Source of the DNA: an uncultured bacterium
Lineage (GTDB): Bacteria > Bacillota > Clostridia > Oscillospirales > CAG-272
DNA: 64,000 nt
Reading direction: 5' to 3'
NCBI GenBank assembly: GCA_945920215.1
Contig: CAMEJM010000006.1
Coordinates: forward strand, 1-64,000
Shown: in pieces, positions 7,123-16,097 of the stretch
Layout of the letters: each line of letters starts with the position of its first letter
How positions within the stretch are numbered: position 1 is the stretch's first letter
The notes under the pieces: model-generated
The model's input: the letters and a program-made list of their open reading frames with translations, nothing else
What the model was told of the DNA's origin: nothing
The model's database searches: none
Made by a program: the position numbers and the translations under genes

Positions 7123-9327
7123 TTAAGTGCGGTAGCTGATCTCGGTCGCCAAATCTGCTACGAAAGAAACCATGTTGCCGACAAGGCTTGAGAACAGAAT
7201 AACGACAAACATGATCACTGCCATACAGACGATCGTACCGAGCGTTGTAACGAAGTTCTTTCCGAGCGAATAGTCCTGCACCACCAAAGTGCCGAAGAAG
7301 AGCAGGAACGCCACCCAAACAAAGCCGATTGTCGTGACAAGGGTCGTCAGACCTTCCCCGCCGCTGTTGGTGACATTGGTCAGAACCGTGCCGAGCACGA
7401 GGAACCAAGGCAACGGCGCCATGGAATAGCAGGCGGAAACGAAAACGTCTTTGAAAGTTGCCTCACCGTTGAACAGTGTTGTCAGGCACCAGTTTGCAGC
7501 CGACCAAAGCAGCACGGGAACAAAGACCGCGATCACCTGCACAAAGAACCCGGAGTAATTACCGGTCGGGTTGGCAAGGTACGAACGCCCGATGACCTGA
7601 TAATAGAACGCCAATACGTTGATGGCGAGGATGGTCAAGCCGCCGCGGACGGTACCGCGCTTCTCATGCTTGATGTCCCAGAAGCCGTCAAACGGGTGGA
7701 ACGACACATAGAAGCCATACATCAGCTCTTCCCAGTAGGTATGCGTCTTCTTGAAGTTGCCCTGATAATTGAGGCGCTTCGCATATGCCATCAACTTGAT
7801 AAACAGCACCAGCAGTACCACGACGAGGGCAATCATCAGAATCGGATAGATAGGATGCTCGATGATTTTTGCCTGGCTCTTGGCGCTCAGGGTCTGTGCG
7901 TAAACCGTTGTTTCCTTTGCGGCTTCCAGATAAGGCAGCGCCTCGTCGTATTGACCGTTGTTGTAAAGCGCCTTACCGATACCGATATACGCGGCGTCGA
8001 AATTGTTGTTCGCCTCAAGTATCTTCTGCCAATAGAGAATGGAATCCGTATAATTGCGGTCATTGTCGTTTTTCAGCGCCGCAATCAGCAAATCGCCGTA
8101 TTCCGGCGTACGCGTATATACTGTAAAGGAGGATTTCTGATAATCCAGAAGCAGCATATTATATGTTTCGGTGCCGTCCGGATAGGTATAATGCTGATAG
8201 TCGATCGCGGTCAGCTGCTGAATGTTCCCCAACTGATCCTGATCGCTCATATCGCCGAATGCGAACAGAAGCTGACCGTTGCCGTCGTAGGTAAAGACCT
8301 TGCTTCTCTTCTCATCGATAATCGACCATGACCCTTCCGGTCCGACCGCAACGTCTCTGACTGTGGAAACGCCGCTCTTTGTGGAGGCCGATTTCAAAAT
8401 CTTCTTGATGTTGACTTCACCTCCGCAGTCGAAGAAGCCGTTGCGCTTCATGATCTCGTCGCCGTTTGCATTCAGCTTCTTGACGGGAGAATAATCGGCG
8501 TCCTTGGATTTGATGGCTTCCGCCTGCTTGGTTGCGTCGACACCCGTGGTAACGGCGAAGATGAAGTCGCCGTAATCACCGTGCTGAAGCGCAAGGTTGG
8601 TCATGTTGATGGAAATCAAGGCGATCTGCGACTGCCGTTCTTCCTCGCTCTGGAAACGACGGAAAAACATATCGAAGACCGAATAGGTGACCTTCTGCGC
8701 GCCGATAAATCCGGTGAACTCGCTGTCCTCGGTCATGACGATGATACCGCGGCTCACGCTGGAGGAAATGACGAACAGTCTGCCGTATCTGTCTGCGGCG
8801 CAGGCAATCGGATTGAAATAATAGTTCTCGCCGAAATACTCGGATTCCGGGCGCTCGACGGATTTGTAGTAGGAGCCGTCCGCAAGATTGAACATCACGA
8901 TACGTTCGTTTTTGGTGTCGCAAACGTACAGATAATCGTCGGAAGCATACAGCCCCGCAGGTTCGGAAAAGCCGTCCACCGCTCCTCTGTCGGAGGTAAA
9001 GTTGGTGATGATATACTGCGCCTTATAGTCCTGATTCAGCGCGATGACGCGATTCTTTCTCGCGTCGGACAGGTACACCCAACCGCGTTCATCGGTACAG
9101 ATATCCACGATCTGAGAATCGGTGCCGATGGTCACGTTCAGCTTTTCAGAGGACATTTCGTTTGCGTCCACCTGTTTGAGTGCGTCGTATGCATCGGGAG
9201 ACGAAAGCGCGTTGCCGTCGATAGAATAGGTATAGGTACTGTAAGGGGTGCTGGCAGAGGCGACGGTGGCAAACGCCATCATCAGCACGAATGCGAACGC
9301 AAGCGCCGCAAGCAATTTCTTTTTCAT
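7123..9327 (-). CDS. NHL-propeller / TPR / Yip1-like membrane protein
   Basis: 734 residues in three parts. After a signal peptide (1-26, ending ASAS) residues about 50-370 contain repeated NHL/beta-propeller blades (DERGWVYLSDARKNRVIAL, ASDDYLYVCDTKNERIVMF). Residues about 415-485 form TPR-like helices (YIGIGKALYNNGQYDEALPY). A membrane anchor at about 493-516 is followed by a five- to six-segment Yip1-like domain to the end. The propeller should face outside and the Yip1 part sit in the membrane. The partner is unknown; its fixed place between two permease pairs suggests it organises or senses the uptake machinery. Confidence 0.75.
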   Translation of the reverse strand: MKKKLLAALAFAFVLMMAFATVASASTPYSTYTYSIDGNALSSPDAYDALKQVDANEMSSEKLNVTIGTDSQIVDICTDERGWVYLSDARKNRVIALNQDYKAQYIITNFTSDRGAVDGFSEPAGLYASDDYLYVCDTKNERIVMFNLADGSYYKSVERPESEYFGENYYFNPIACAADRYGRLFVISSSVSRGIIVMTEDSEFTGFIGAQKVTYSVFDMFFRRFQSEEERQSQIALISINMTNLALQHGDYGDFIFAVTTGVDATKQAEAIKSKDADYSPVKKLNANGDEIMKRNGFFDCGGEVNIKKILKSASTKSGVSTVRDVAVGPEGSWSIIDEKRSKVFTYDGNGQLLFAFGDMSDQDQLGNIQQLTAIDYQHYTYPDGTETYNMLLLDYQKSSFTVYTRTPEYGDLLIAALKNDNDRNYTDSILYWQKILEANNNFDAAYIGIGKALYNNGQYDEALPYLEAAKETTVYAQTLSAKSQAKIIEHPIYPILMIALVVVLLVLFIKLMAYAKRLNYQGNFKKTHTYWEELMYGFYVSFHPFDGFWDIKHEKRGTVRGGLTILAINVLAFYYQVIGRSYLANPTGNYSGFFVQVIAVFVPVLLWSAANWCLTTLFNGEATFKDVFVSACYSMAPLPWFLVLGTVLTNVTNSGGEGLTTLVTTIGFVWVAFLLFFGTLVVQDYSLGKNFVTTLGTIVCMAVIMFVVILFSSLVGNMVSFVADLATEISYRT

Positions 9328-9339
9328 CTGTGCGCCTCC

Positions 9340-10233
9340 TTAGTCCTTCATACCGGACGAGCCCATGGTCTCGATGATCTTGGACTGGTTAATAATGAAG
9401 ATAATGATCGGGACAGCCATCATGATCACCGTGGAAGCCGCGCCGGCGCCCGAACGGACGATACCGCCGGACAGAATCTGACCGATTGCATAGTTGAAGG
9501 TCTTGAGCTGCTCGGAGTGAATATAAACCGAAGCGCCGCTTGCCCACAGCCCGCGGAATGTCTCAATGATCAAAGTCAGCCATGCGGGCTTGACCATCGG
9601 CATTGCAATGGTCCAGTAGATGCGGAATTCGCTGGCGCCGTCAAGACGGGCGGATTCAAGCACCGTATCCGGCACGTTGGTTTCCATAAACTGTTTCATC
9701 AGATAAAGACCCATGGTGCTTGCCAACGCAGGGATAATAATCGCCAGATATGTATCCAGCCAGCCCAGTGCGGAGATGATGATGAAGTTGGTCACCTGGT
9801 TGACCGTCGAATGGAACATCAGGCTCGTGACAATCAGCTTGAACATGATATCACGCCCCGGGAAACGCATTTTGGAGAGCGCATATGCCGTCATGGAAGC
9901 CAAAAGCAGGTTCCCCGCCGTACCGCAAGCGGTGATAAACACGGTGTTGAATATGTAGCGGGAGAACGGCACCCAAGAATCGCTCATCAAGGTGAACAGA
10001 TCCTTGAAGTTATCAAGGGTCGGAGAAATCACATAGAAGCGGGGCGGGAACATGAAGAGTTCATCCAAAGGCTTGAACGCCTGAATGACGACGTAATACA
10101 TCGGCAAGAACATGAACAAGCCGAAAATTGCGAGAACAATGGTGATACCGATGTCGCCGCCCGCGCCGCGGTTGAGGACCACGCGATGACCGCGGACGCG
10201 CAGCTTTTTATACTTAACGTTTTCAGCAGCCAT
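9340..10233 (-). CDS. Carbohydrate ABC transporter permease, MalG/CUT1 type (pair 1)
   Basis: 297 residues from the start at 10233, chosen because GGTGGGGGA lies just upstream and the codon follows the partner gene's stop by one base; the longer reading would overlap the partner by 50 bases. Six hydrophobic segments, with the EAA loop near residues 192-212 (ESARLDGASEFRIYWTIAMP). Forms a heterodimer with the upstream MalF-type permease and recruits an ATPase that is not encoded here. Confidence 0.9.
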   Translation of the reverse strand: MAAENVKYKKLRVRGHRVVLNRGAGGDIGITIVLAIFGLFMFLPMYYVVIQAFKPLDELFMFPPRFYVISPTLDNFKDLFTLMSDSWVPFSRYIFNTVFITACGTAGNLLLASMTAYALSKMRFPGRDIMFKLIVTSLMFHSTVNQVTNFIIISALGWLDTYLAIIIPALASTMGLYLMKQFMETNVPDTVLESARLDGASEFRIYWTIAMPMVKPAWLTLIIETFRGLWASGASVYIHSEQLKTFNYAIGQILSGGIVRSGAGAASTVIMMAVPIIIFIINQSKIIETMGSSGMKD

Positions 10234-10234
10234 C

Positions 10235-11188
10235 TTATTCCCCCACCTTCGACAATGCTTTCTTAATGACCTGGTTACAGACAATCATAATCAGGAACAG
10301 CACCACGGCGATTGCGGACGCGTAACCGACCTCAAACCGCTGCCCGCCGTAGTCGTCCAGACAGTGCATGATGGTATGTCCGGCGTAGTTGACGGACGGG
10401 AAACCGCAGAGGGCGGTGACGATGCCGCCGAAGCCGAAGCTGTTGGTAATGGACAGCACGGCACCGAACATCAGCTGCGGGCGCATATTCGGCAGCGTGA
10501 TATACCACAACTCCTGCCAACGGGTCTTGATCCCGTCGACGGCGCCTGCCTCGAACTGCGAGTGGTCAATGCCCTGCAAGCCGGCGATAAACGCCAGGAA
10601 AGAGGTGCCGAGCGACGTCCAGAGAGCCACCACGATACACAGGGGCATGACGTATTTTTCGGTCTGGAACCAAAGGATCGGGCTGTCAATAAAGCCGAGT
10701 TTCATCAACCATGCGTTTGCCCAGCCGTAAGCGTCGCCGGAGAACAGAGTGCTCCAAATCAGGTAGACGTTACCGGAGATGGACGGCGCGTAGAACACCA
10801 ACGTGATTACCGCACGGATCTTCGGAGGAAGTTCATTGATAAACCATGCAATCATCAGCGACATCATATAGGACACCGGTCCGGTCACCGATGCGAATAT
10901 CAGAGTGTTTTTACAGGCTTTCAGAAACACCTCGTCCTGTGTGAACAGGCGAATATAGTTGGACAGTCCCATCCAATGGGGCACCTGCAACATATTGAAG
11001 TCCGTCAAGCTGAAAACGGCGGAAAGCGCAACGGGCAGAATGGTGAACACGAAGAACAGAACCATGAAAGGACCCGCCATCAGATAAGCGACCTTGTTCC
11101 GCTTCATTTCTTTCCAAATCCACTGTCTGCGCGTCAGCTCCTGACGGGATACCGGTCTGTGTTCGGTATCAACAGCGTTCTTTGACAT
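10235..11188 (-). CDS. Sugar ABC transporter permease, MalF/CUT1 type (pair 1)
   Basis: 317 residues with six or so membrane segments starting near residue 35 and an EAA loop near residues 210-232 (FEAGAVDGIKTRWQELWYIT). It follows the giant solute-binding protein after a 44-base gap and is preceded by AAGGAG. Membership in the CUT1 family is clear; the substrate is not. Confidence 0.9.
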   Translation of the reverse strand: MSKNAVDTEHRPVSRQELTRRQWIWKEMKRNKVAYLMAGPFMVLFFVFTILPVALSAVFSLTDFNMLQVPHWMGLSNYIRLFTQDEVFLKACKNTLIFASVTGPVSYMMSLMIAWFINELPPKIRAVITLVFYAPSISGNVYLIWSTLFSGDAYGWANAWLMKLGFIDSPILWFQTEKYVMPLCIVVALWTSLGTSFLAFIAGLQGIDHSQFEAGAVDGIKTRWQELWYITLPNMRPQLMFGAVLSITNSFGFGGIVTALCGFPSVNYAGHTIMHCLDDYGGQRFEVGYASAIAVVLFLIMIVCNQVIKKALSKVGE

Positions 11189-11232
11189 ACTTTTTCTCCT
11201 TAAAGTTATATAGTGGCTGCCAGAGGTGCAGA

Positions 11233-14200
11233 TTACTGTCCGGCATCGGTTCCGGGAGGCGTTTCGCCGGGCTCGAGCGTCGCCATGTTGAATTCCTGGC
11301 GTTTACGGGTGATCTCGGAGTTGATGGTGGAAATATAACTGCGCAACGCTTCCACCGCATCCTCTCCGTTATTGACTGCCGCAAGGAATGCAAAGTTGGT
11401 GTAGCGACCGACAATGTAATAGCCGGGATACGGTGCAATCGCATCAAGCTGCTCCATCTGTTCGCGGATGGCGGCGATCTCCTGCGAGGTCCACGACATA
11501 TCCTCGAGAGCGTTCAGGTTGGCTCCGCCGTACTTTGCGGAGGGACCGAGGATCGCGACCATGTTGTTCGCATACTCGCTGATAGCGGAGGCGCTGGTGT
11601 TCCACTTCACGAACTCCCATGCGTCGCGCTTCCGTGCTTCCCCACTCTTCGGGATGACAACCGAGTTGACATTGGCGATCGCCGTATAGTCAATATTTCT
11701 CGTGCCGTCCTCGTTATAAAGCATATTGCCGTTTTCGTCATACTGCTGCACGCCCGGAATGTGGGAGAAGGACCACAGACCGGCAAGCTCGGTGGCATAC
11801 ACGATCAGCACGTTGTACACGCCTACATAGTCCTGAATGGTGATCGGCATCTCGCCGGTTCTGAAGCGGTTGGCGGTATCGAACGAAACCGGGAACGAAT
11901 AATCGGTATACAGGCTGACGCAGAATTCAAACGCGCTCAGCCCCGCGTCGGTATCAAGGCCGATCTGCGCCCCCTGATAAACGGGGTCATCCACATAGCG
12001 CCACATATTACCGCCATTTTGATAAAGGAAGAAATCCAATGCCAACGTATAGCCCAAACCGATTTCCATGTTGTTCGCCTGGAGTGCCGGCAGAAGCGAC
12101 AGCAACTCGTCCCACGTCTGCGGAACACTTGCGTTGAGCTCCACCAGCGAGTCGATACGGTAATACATCATGGCGAAGGTCATGGTCTTCGGCACGCCGT
12201 AGGTCTTGCCCAGCAGCGTAATGGCGTCCTTTGCGGCTTTGTGGAACTCGCTCATGACGTTGTCGAAGTCTTCCATATCATTGACGGGAAGAATGGCGTC
12301 ACGAATCGCGTAGTTCATCAGGGTCGCGGAATCCAGCCCAAGGTAAACGTCGGGGCCGCTGCCCGCCAGAATGGACGGCAGGAGCGTGCCGCCCGTGACC
12401 AGTTTCAGGGCAACGGGAATCTGCTCGTAATTGTCGGTCTTGCAATAATCCGCAAAACTTGAATCGATCATGTTGCGGATAATGTTGTTCTGGTCGCGCC
12501 CTGTTGCGTGCCAGACAGACAACGCTTTTTCATCGAGCGCCGCCTCGTTGGTCACGCCCATCTGATCGTATTTGATAAAGAATGAAGCGAAGAAAGAACG
12601 GATCTCGTACCACGCGGAAACGAAGAAATTGGCGGTCGCCTTTCCCTGCGTTGCGGCGGGGGACTGGATGGAAATGTAGTCCACGACCAGCGTGGAGGAC
12701 TTGGAGTCCGAAATCCACGTACCGAGGGTACCGAGACGGGTCTTGAAGTTGGAAAGGTTGGTGGCGATCTTGGTTTCGTCGGTGCCCATGGTGGCAAGCA
12801 GACGAATGACGTTGTCCAGGTTGGAAAGGTGCTCGCCGGAGCCGCCGCAGATACGCTCCAGCTCATCGCGGATGCTTTGCAGTTCTACCGCTTCCCAGTT
12901 GAGGTTGTACAGAACATCCGGGAGAAGCGTGGAGAAGTTATAGTCGCTGTACGGGTCGGGGTCATTGCCGGTCAGCTTCAGAATCTGAAGGTAGCAATCG
13001 TTGAGCACCGTCAAGGAATTCTCAACGCGTTGCAGCTGCTCGGCAAGGGCGCCGAGGCTGACTTCAAAATAAACGGTATAGGGCACGCCTGCTTCAAAAT
13101 AGAACTTGAACTCGGTGTTGCCGTCGTCGACGTTTTTCACCGTCCAATCCTTGTCGTAATTGAACCGCGTGGAATAAGCCTCTACAAACGGCACGGTGGG
13201 GGTGCCGTCCTCCAGACCGTACCGATATGTACCCAGCCCGTTGGAGGATATTTTGATGGCGCGGGAAACGAATATACCGTCCAGCACATTTTGCAGATAG
13301 CGCATGGAAATGGTATAAAGCCCGGTCTGATCGACAGTGAAGTTGTACGCCGCCCACTGCCCCACGCTCTTATAGGAGGTGGAACCGATGACATTGTAAA
13401 GGGTCTTGGTCGGAGAGGAGGGGGAATTGATGGCGGAGGTCTTGTTGTTGGACATGGTAACGGAGGAGTCGGAAACCCACACGGGCTTTTCCGCCTGCAG
13501 CGTCACGCCGCTGCCGACAGGTGCGTCGACGGCGCCGAGCGTCGCAACGTCAGCCAGATACTGCTCATAAGTCTTGACGCTGTACTGTTCCTCATTGATG
13601 GGAATCAGTTTCACGGAACCGATGACCATCGCTTCGCGGATGGACTCCAGACGAACGGTATGGACGCCCTCGCTCAGATAAAAACGGTAGTACTCGTTGG
13701 AATAACCGTCGGAGTCGGAGCAGAAGTAGCTGCGCCAGTTGGACACCTGGGAGATAGCGGGAGAACGGTCGTTGCCGCTCAGATCCTTTTGAAATTCTCC
13801 GTTTTCGTCATACTGATACTCCCATGTTTTGGTGAGCGTCAGAAGCGCCGCTTCCTTAAACGGAATGTCGTCATCAATAAAGAGCTTGCGCTCAATCGAG
13901 TTGACGGTCTGCGGGATGGCGTAGTACTCAATCAAAATGTAGTACATTCCCGTCGTCTCGATATTGAATCTGAATACGGTGGAGCCGTCGGCAGGAGCGT
14001 ACAGCGCGCCCTCGCGATAGCTTTCACGCGGAGCACCGAGGTTCTCCGTCCACGTTGTCTCATCATAAACAAACGCGTTGGCGGACGAAGCCTCGTCCGT
14101 AAGATCGGGAACGGCGGTGTAAACCTTGTCCCCGGCAGGGATCTCTGCCTGCTCATATCTGTTCAGATACTTGACGTACGAGTCCGCATCCAAGTACTTT

Positions 14201-14328
14201 CTGGTCTCTTCCAAGGTGCTGTTGGCAGCGCCGTCGCTCGCGGCGGAAACGGGAACTGCAATCACCCCGACGCAAATGAGCACGGCAAGAAACGCGCACA
14301 ACACTTTCTTGAATGAGTTGACCTTCAT
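11233..14328 (-). CDS. Giant extracellular solute-binding protein with N-terminal carbohydrate-binding-like domains
   Basis: 1,031 residues, about twice the usual size for a sugar-binding protein. A signal peptide (1-30, VPVSAAS) is followed by no lipobox cysteine. Two beta-rich jelly-roll-like domains (about 95-240, VFRFNIETTGMYYILIEYY; about 280-440, YNFTVDQTGLYTISMRYL) resemble CBM6/35-type modules. After a helical linker, residues about 610-1010 form a classic family 1 binding protein (WHATGRDQNNI, SGPDVYL, YGVPKTMTFAMMYYR, AWEFVKWNTS). First gene of the operon; strong AGGAGGG site. It presumably captures a polymer or decorated glycan for permease pair 1. How it is anchored without a lipid is unclear. 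Confidence 0.8.
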   Translation of the reverse strand: MKVNSFKKVLCAFLAVLICVGVIAVPVSAASDGAANSTLEETRKYLDADSYVKYLNRYEQAEIPAGDKVYTAVPDLTDEASSANAFVYDETTWTENLGAPRESYREGALYAPADGSTVFRFNIETTGMYYILIEYYAIPQTVNSIERKLFIDDDIPFKEAALLTLTKTWEYQYDENGEFQKDLSGNDRSPAISQVSNWRSYFCSDSDGYSNEYYRFYLSEGVHTVRLESIREAMVIGSVKLIPINEEQYSVKTYEQYLADVATLGAVDAPVGSGVTLQAEKPVWVSDSSVTMSNNKTSAINSPSSPTKTLYNVIGSTSYKSVGQWAAYNFTVDQTGLYTISMRYLQNVLDGIFVSRAIKISSNGLGTYRYGLEDGTPTVPFVEAYSTRFNYDKDWTVKNVDDGNTEFKFYFEAGVPYTVYFEVSLGALAEQLQRVENSLTVLNDCYLQILKLTGNDPDPYSDYNFSTLLPDVLYNLNWEAVELQSIRDELERICGGSGEHLSNLDNVIRLLATMGTDETKIATNLSNFKTRLGTLGTWISDSKSSTLVVDYISIQSPAATQGKATANFFVSAWYEIRSFFASFFIKYDQMGVTNEAALDEKALSVWHATGRDQNNIIRNMIDSSFADYCKTDNYEQIPVALKLVTGGTLLPSILAGSGPDVYLGLDSATLMNYAIRDAILPVNDMEDFDNVMSEFHKAAKDAITLLGKTYGVPKTMTFAMMYYRIDSLVELNASVPQTWDELLSLLPALQANNMEIGLGYTLALDFFLYQNGGNMWRYVDDPVYQGAQIGLDTDAGLSAFEFCVSLYTDYSFPVSFDTANRFRTGEMPITIQDYVGVYNVLIVYATELAGLWSFSHIPGVQQYDENGNMLYNEDGTRNIDYTAIANVNSVVIPKSGEARKRDAWEFVKWNTSASAISEYANNMVAILGPSAKYGGANLNALEDMSWTSQEIAAIREQMEQLDAIAPYPGYYIVGRYTNFAFLAAVNNGEDAVEALRSYISTINSEITRKRQEFNMATLEPGETPPGTDAGQ

Positions 14329-14366
14329 CGGATAACCCTCCTGACACTATCGCTAAAAGAAAACCG

Positions 14367-14382
14367 GCGCACCTCTGTGCGC
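14367..14382. promoter_or_regulatory. Dyad in the leader of the sugar operon
   Basis: A perfect GCGCAC-N4-GTGCGC dyad, about 16 bases downstream of the -10 element of the operon promoter and 39 bases before the start codon. It could be a repressor operator that blocks initiation or a short leader hairpin. No regulator is encoded beside it. Confidence 0.4.
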
Positions 14383-14397
14383 GCAATTTATATATAA

Positions 14398-14427
14398 ATA
14401 ATAGCATAGCTGTTCACAAAAAGTCAA
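14398..14427 (-). promoter_or_regulatory. Promoter of the sugar-uptake operon
   Basis: Minus strand TTGACT (14422-14427), 18-base spacer, TATTAT (14398-14403) within a very AT-rich stretch. It lies 70 bases upstream of the solute-binding protein start. The 14430-14900 interval between the divergent operons is AT-rich in its left half and has no convincing gene. It contains AACAATTGTT-type short palindromes near 14700 that might be regulator sites. Confidence 0.7.
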
Positions 14428-14911
14428 TTGTTGTTTTTGGCGGCGCAATACGGGAAAGCAGGAAAAAGTTTGCATTCTTTTCCCTTTTTCGCGTTTGTTT
14501 TTGTCTCCCGATTTCCTCTTTTTACCTCTTTGTTTTGTTTTCTTGTTTTCCAATTCATAAAATGTAAATGTAATTTACGTTATTAAAAATCAAAAAACGC
14601 TATAATTTAAGGCTTATCCTTGTTAATAGCATGAGAGACTCCGCTTTTGATTTTACTGAAAATTCAATATTTTTTACTGAATCACATACAAAATAATAAC
14701 AATTGTTTACACGATGGAACAAAGGACGGATATTTGTGCAGACAGCACAAAAACAAAGCCGAAATTTATACGCCATGAATTCGCCGTTACGGGCGTTTTC
14801 CTCTCCCTTTCACTGCTTTGCGTCTTCTCTTATCCCCCCTTTGAGCGCCCATAGCGGGCTTGCCGCGTCCTGCCTTTCTTCCCCTTGCAGTTGTACTTTG
14901 TATGCGCACGC

Positions 14912-14940
14912 TTGACAGAACCACCTATTGAGGGTATAAT
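14912..14940 (+). promoter_or_regulatory. Promoter of the ROK glucokinase
   Basis: Perfect consensus: TTGACA (14912-14917), 17-base spacer, TATAAT (14935-14940). It excludes the longer upstream reading of the kinase frame, which would begin before the transcription start. Confidence 0.85.
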
Positions 14941-14977
14941 GTCACGTGTTGATAAACATGATGAAGGAGACTTATAT

Positions 14978-15937
14978 ATGTACTACATCGGCGTTGATCT
15001 CGGCGGTACCAATATTGCCGTCGGCATCGTAGACGAGAACCACAAAATCATCAAAAAAGGCAGCGTTCCTACCCAGTCGGAGCGTGGGGCGGACGCTATC
15101 GTACAGGACATGGCAAAACTGGCGCGTTCCCTGATGAACGACCTGGGCATCACCGTTGACGAGATCGGATCCGCCGGAATCGCCTCCCCCGGGATTGCCA
15201 ACCGCGCGACCGGTAAAATAGAATACTCCTGCAATCTTCCCTTCCGCAACTACCCGCTTGCGGAAACCTTCCGGAAATATCTGCCTGTAAAGAAAGTCTA
15301 TGTGGAGAACGACGCCAACGCGGCGGCGTTGGCAGAGTATCTGGCAGGGGTGGCTGTCGGCACCTCCTGCAGCGTGATGATCACGCTTGGCACCGGCGTC
15401 GGCGGCGGCATTATCATCGACGGTCAGGTATACAGCGGCTTTAACTCCGCGGGCGCTGAGTTGGGTCACATGGTGATTCAGAAGGACGGCCGCCAGTGCG
15501 GCTGCGGCAGACGCGGCTGTTGGGAAACCTATTCCTCCGCAACCGGGCTGACCAACATGACGCGCGACAAGGTGAACGAATATATGCTGAAAGGCATCCC
15601 TTCCCTGATGGTGGACGAATTCAAATCCACCGGCAGAGTATCTGCCCGCACCGCCTTTGACGCGATGAAAAAGGGAGACAAGGGCGGTCAGGAAGTGGTA
15701 GACGAGTACATTTCCTACCTTGCCTGCGGCATTGCCAACATCATCAATATTTTCCAGCCTGAAGTCCTTTCCATCGGCGGCGGTATCTGCAATGAGAAGC
15801 ACTATCTGCTTGACCCGCTGCTTGCTCTGATCGACCGCGAGCAGTACACCCGCGACAACCCCCGCAAGACGACGGTCAAAATCGCGCAGATGGGCAATGA
15901 CGCCGGTATCGTCGGCGCCGCAGGTCTGGGCAGATAA
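14978..15937 (+). CDS. glcK: ROK-family glucokinase
   Basis: 319 residues, phosphorylating glucose (or a related hexose) with ATP in the cytoplasm. The phosphate-binding DLGGTN motif is at residues 7-12. The catalytic-loop ENDANAAALAEY lies near 108-119. ELGHM with the ROK zinc site CGCGRRGCWE (Cys174, Cys176, Cys181) lies near 161-183. No DNA-binding N-terminus, so a kinase rather than a repressor. Start at 14978 chosen for AAGGAG eight bases upstream and the promoter position. Being divergent from the sugar operon suggests it feeds the imported hexose into glycolysis. Substrate by family inference. Confidence 0.9.
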   Translation: MYYIGVDLGGTNIAVGIVDENHKIIKKGSVPTQSERGADAIVQDMAKLARSLMNDLGITVDEIGSAGIASPGIANRATGKIEYSCNLPFRNYPLAETFRKYLPVKKVYVENDANAAALAEYLAGVAVGTSCSVMITLGTGVGGGIIIDGQVYSGFNSAGAELGHMVIQKDGRQCGCGRRGCWETYSSATGLTNMTRDKVNEYMLKGIPSLMVDEFKSTGRVSARTAFDAMKKGDKGGQEVVDEYISYLACGIANIINIFQPEVLSIGGGICNEKHYLLDPLLALIDREQYTRDNPRKTTVKIAQMGNDAGIVGAAGLGR

Positions 15938-16013
15938 GCCCTGCCTGATTCCCCCTTTCTTTTGCAATCCCCCTTTTTATCCGTATATTCCGGATCATCT
16001 TTGAACAACTATG

Positions 16014-16044
16014 AAAAACGGCAGACCTCGGTCTGCCGTTTTTG
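16014..16044. terminator. Bidirectional terminator between glucokinase and ABC exporter
   Basis: Ten-base stem ACGGCAGACC/GGTCTGCCGT flanked by five As on one side and five Ts on the other, so it can stop transcription from both converging genes. Confidence 0.85.
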
Positions 16045-16097
16045 TCTTTCATATTCGTTTTTGCACGGGGTGCAACACGGACGAAAGAGGAGCCCTC

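Noticed and set aside
8581..10266. Long open frame on the plus strand (561 codons) opposite the sugar operon
   Set aside because: It lies entirely antisense to two well-supported genes, has no ribosome site and an Arg/His-rich composition typical of shadow frames in GC-rich DNA.
14703..14915. 70-codon frame in the divergent region before glucokinase
   Set aside because: No ribosome binding site, Ser/Cys-rich low-quality translation, and it runs over the glucokinase promoter.
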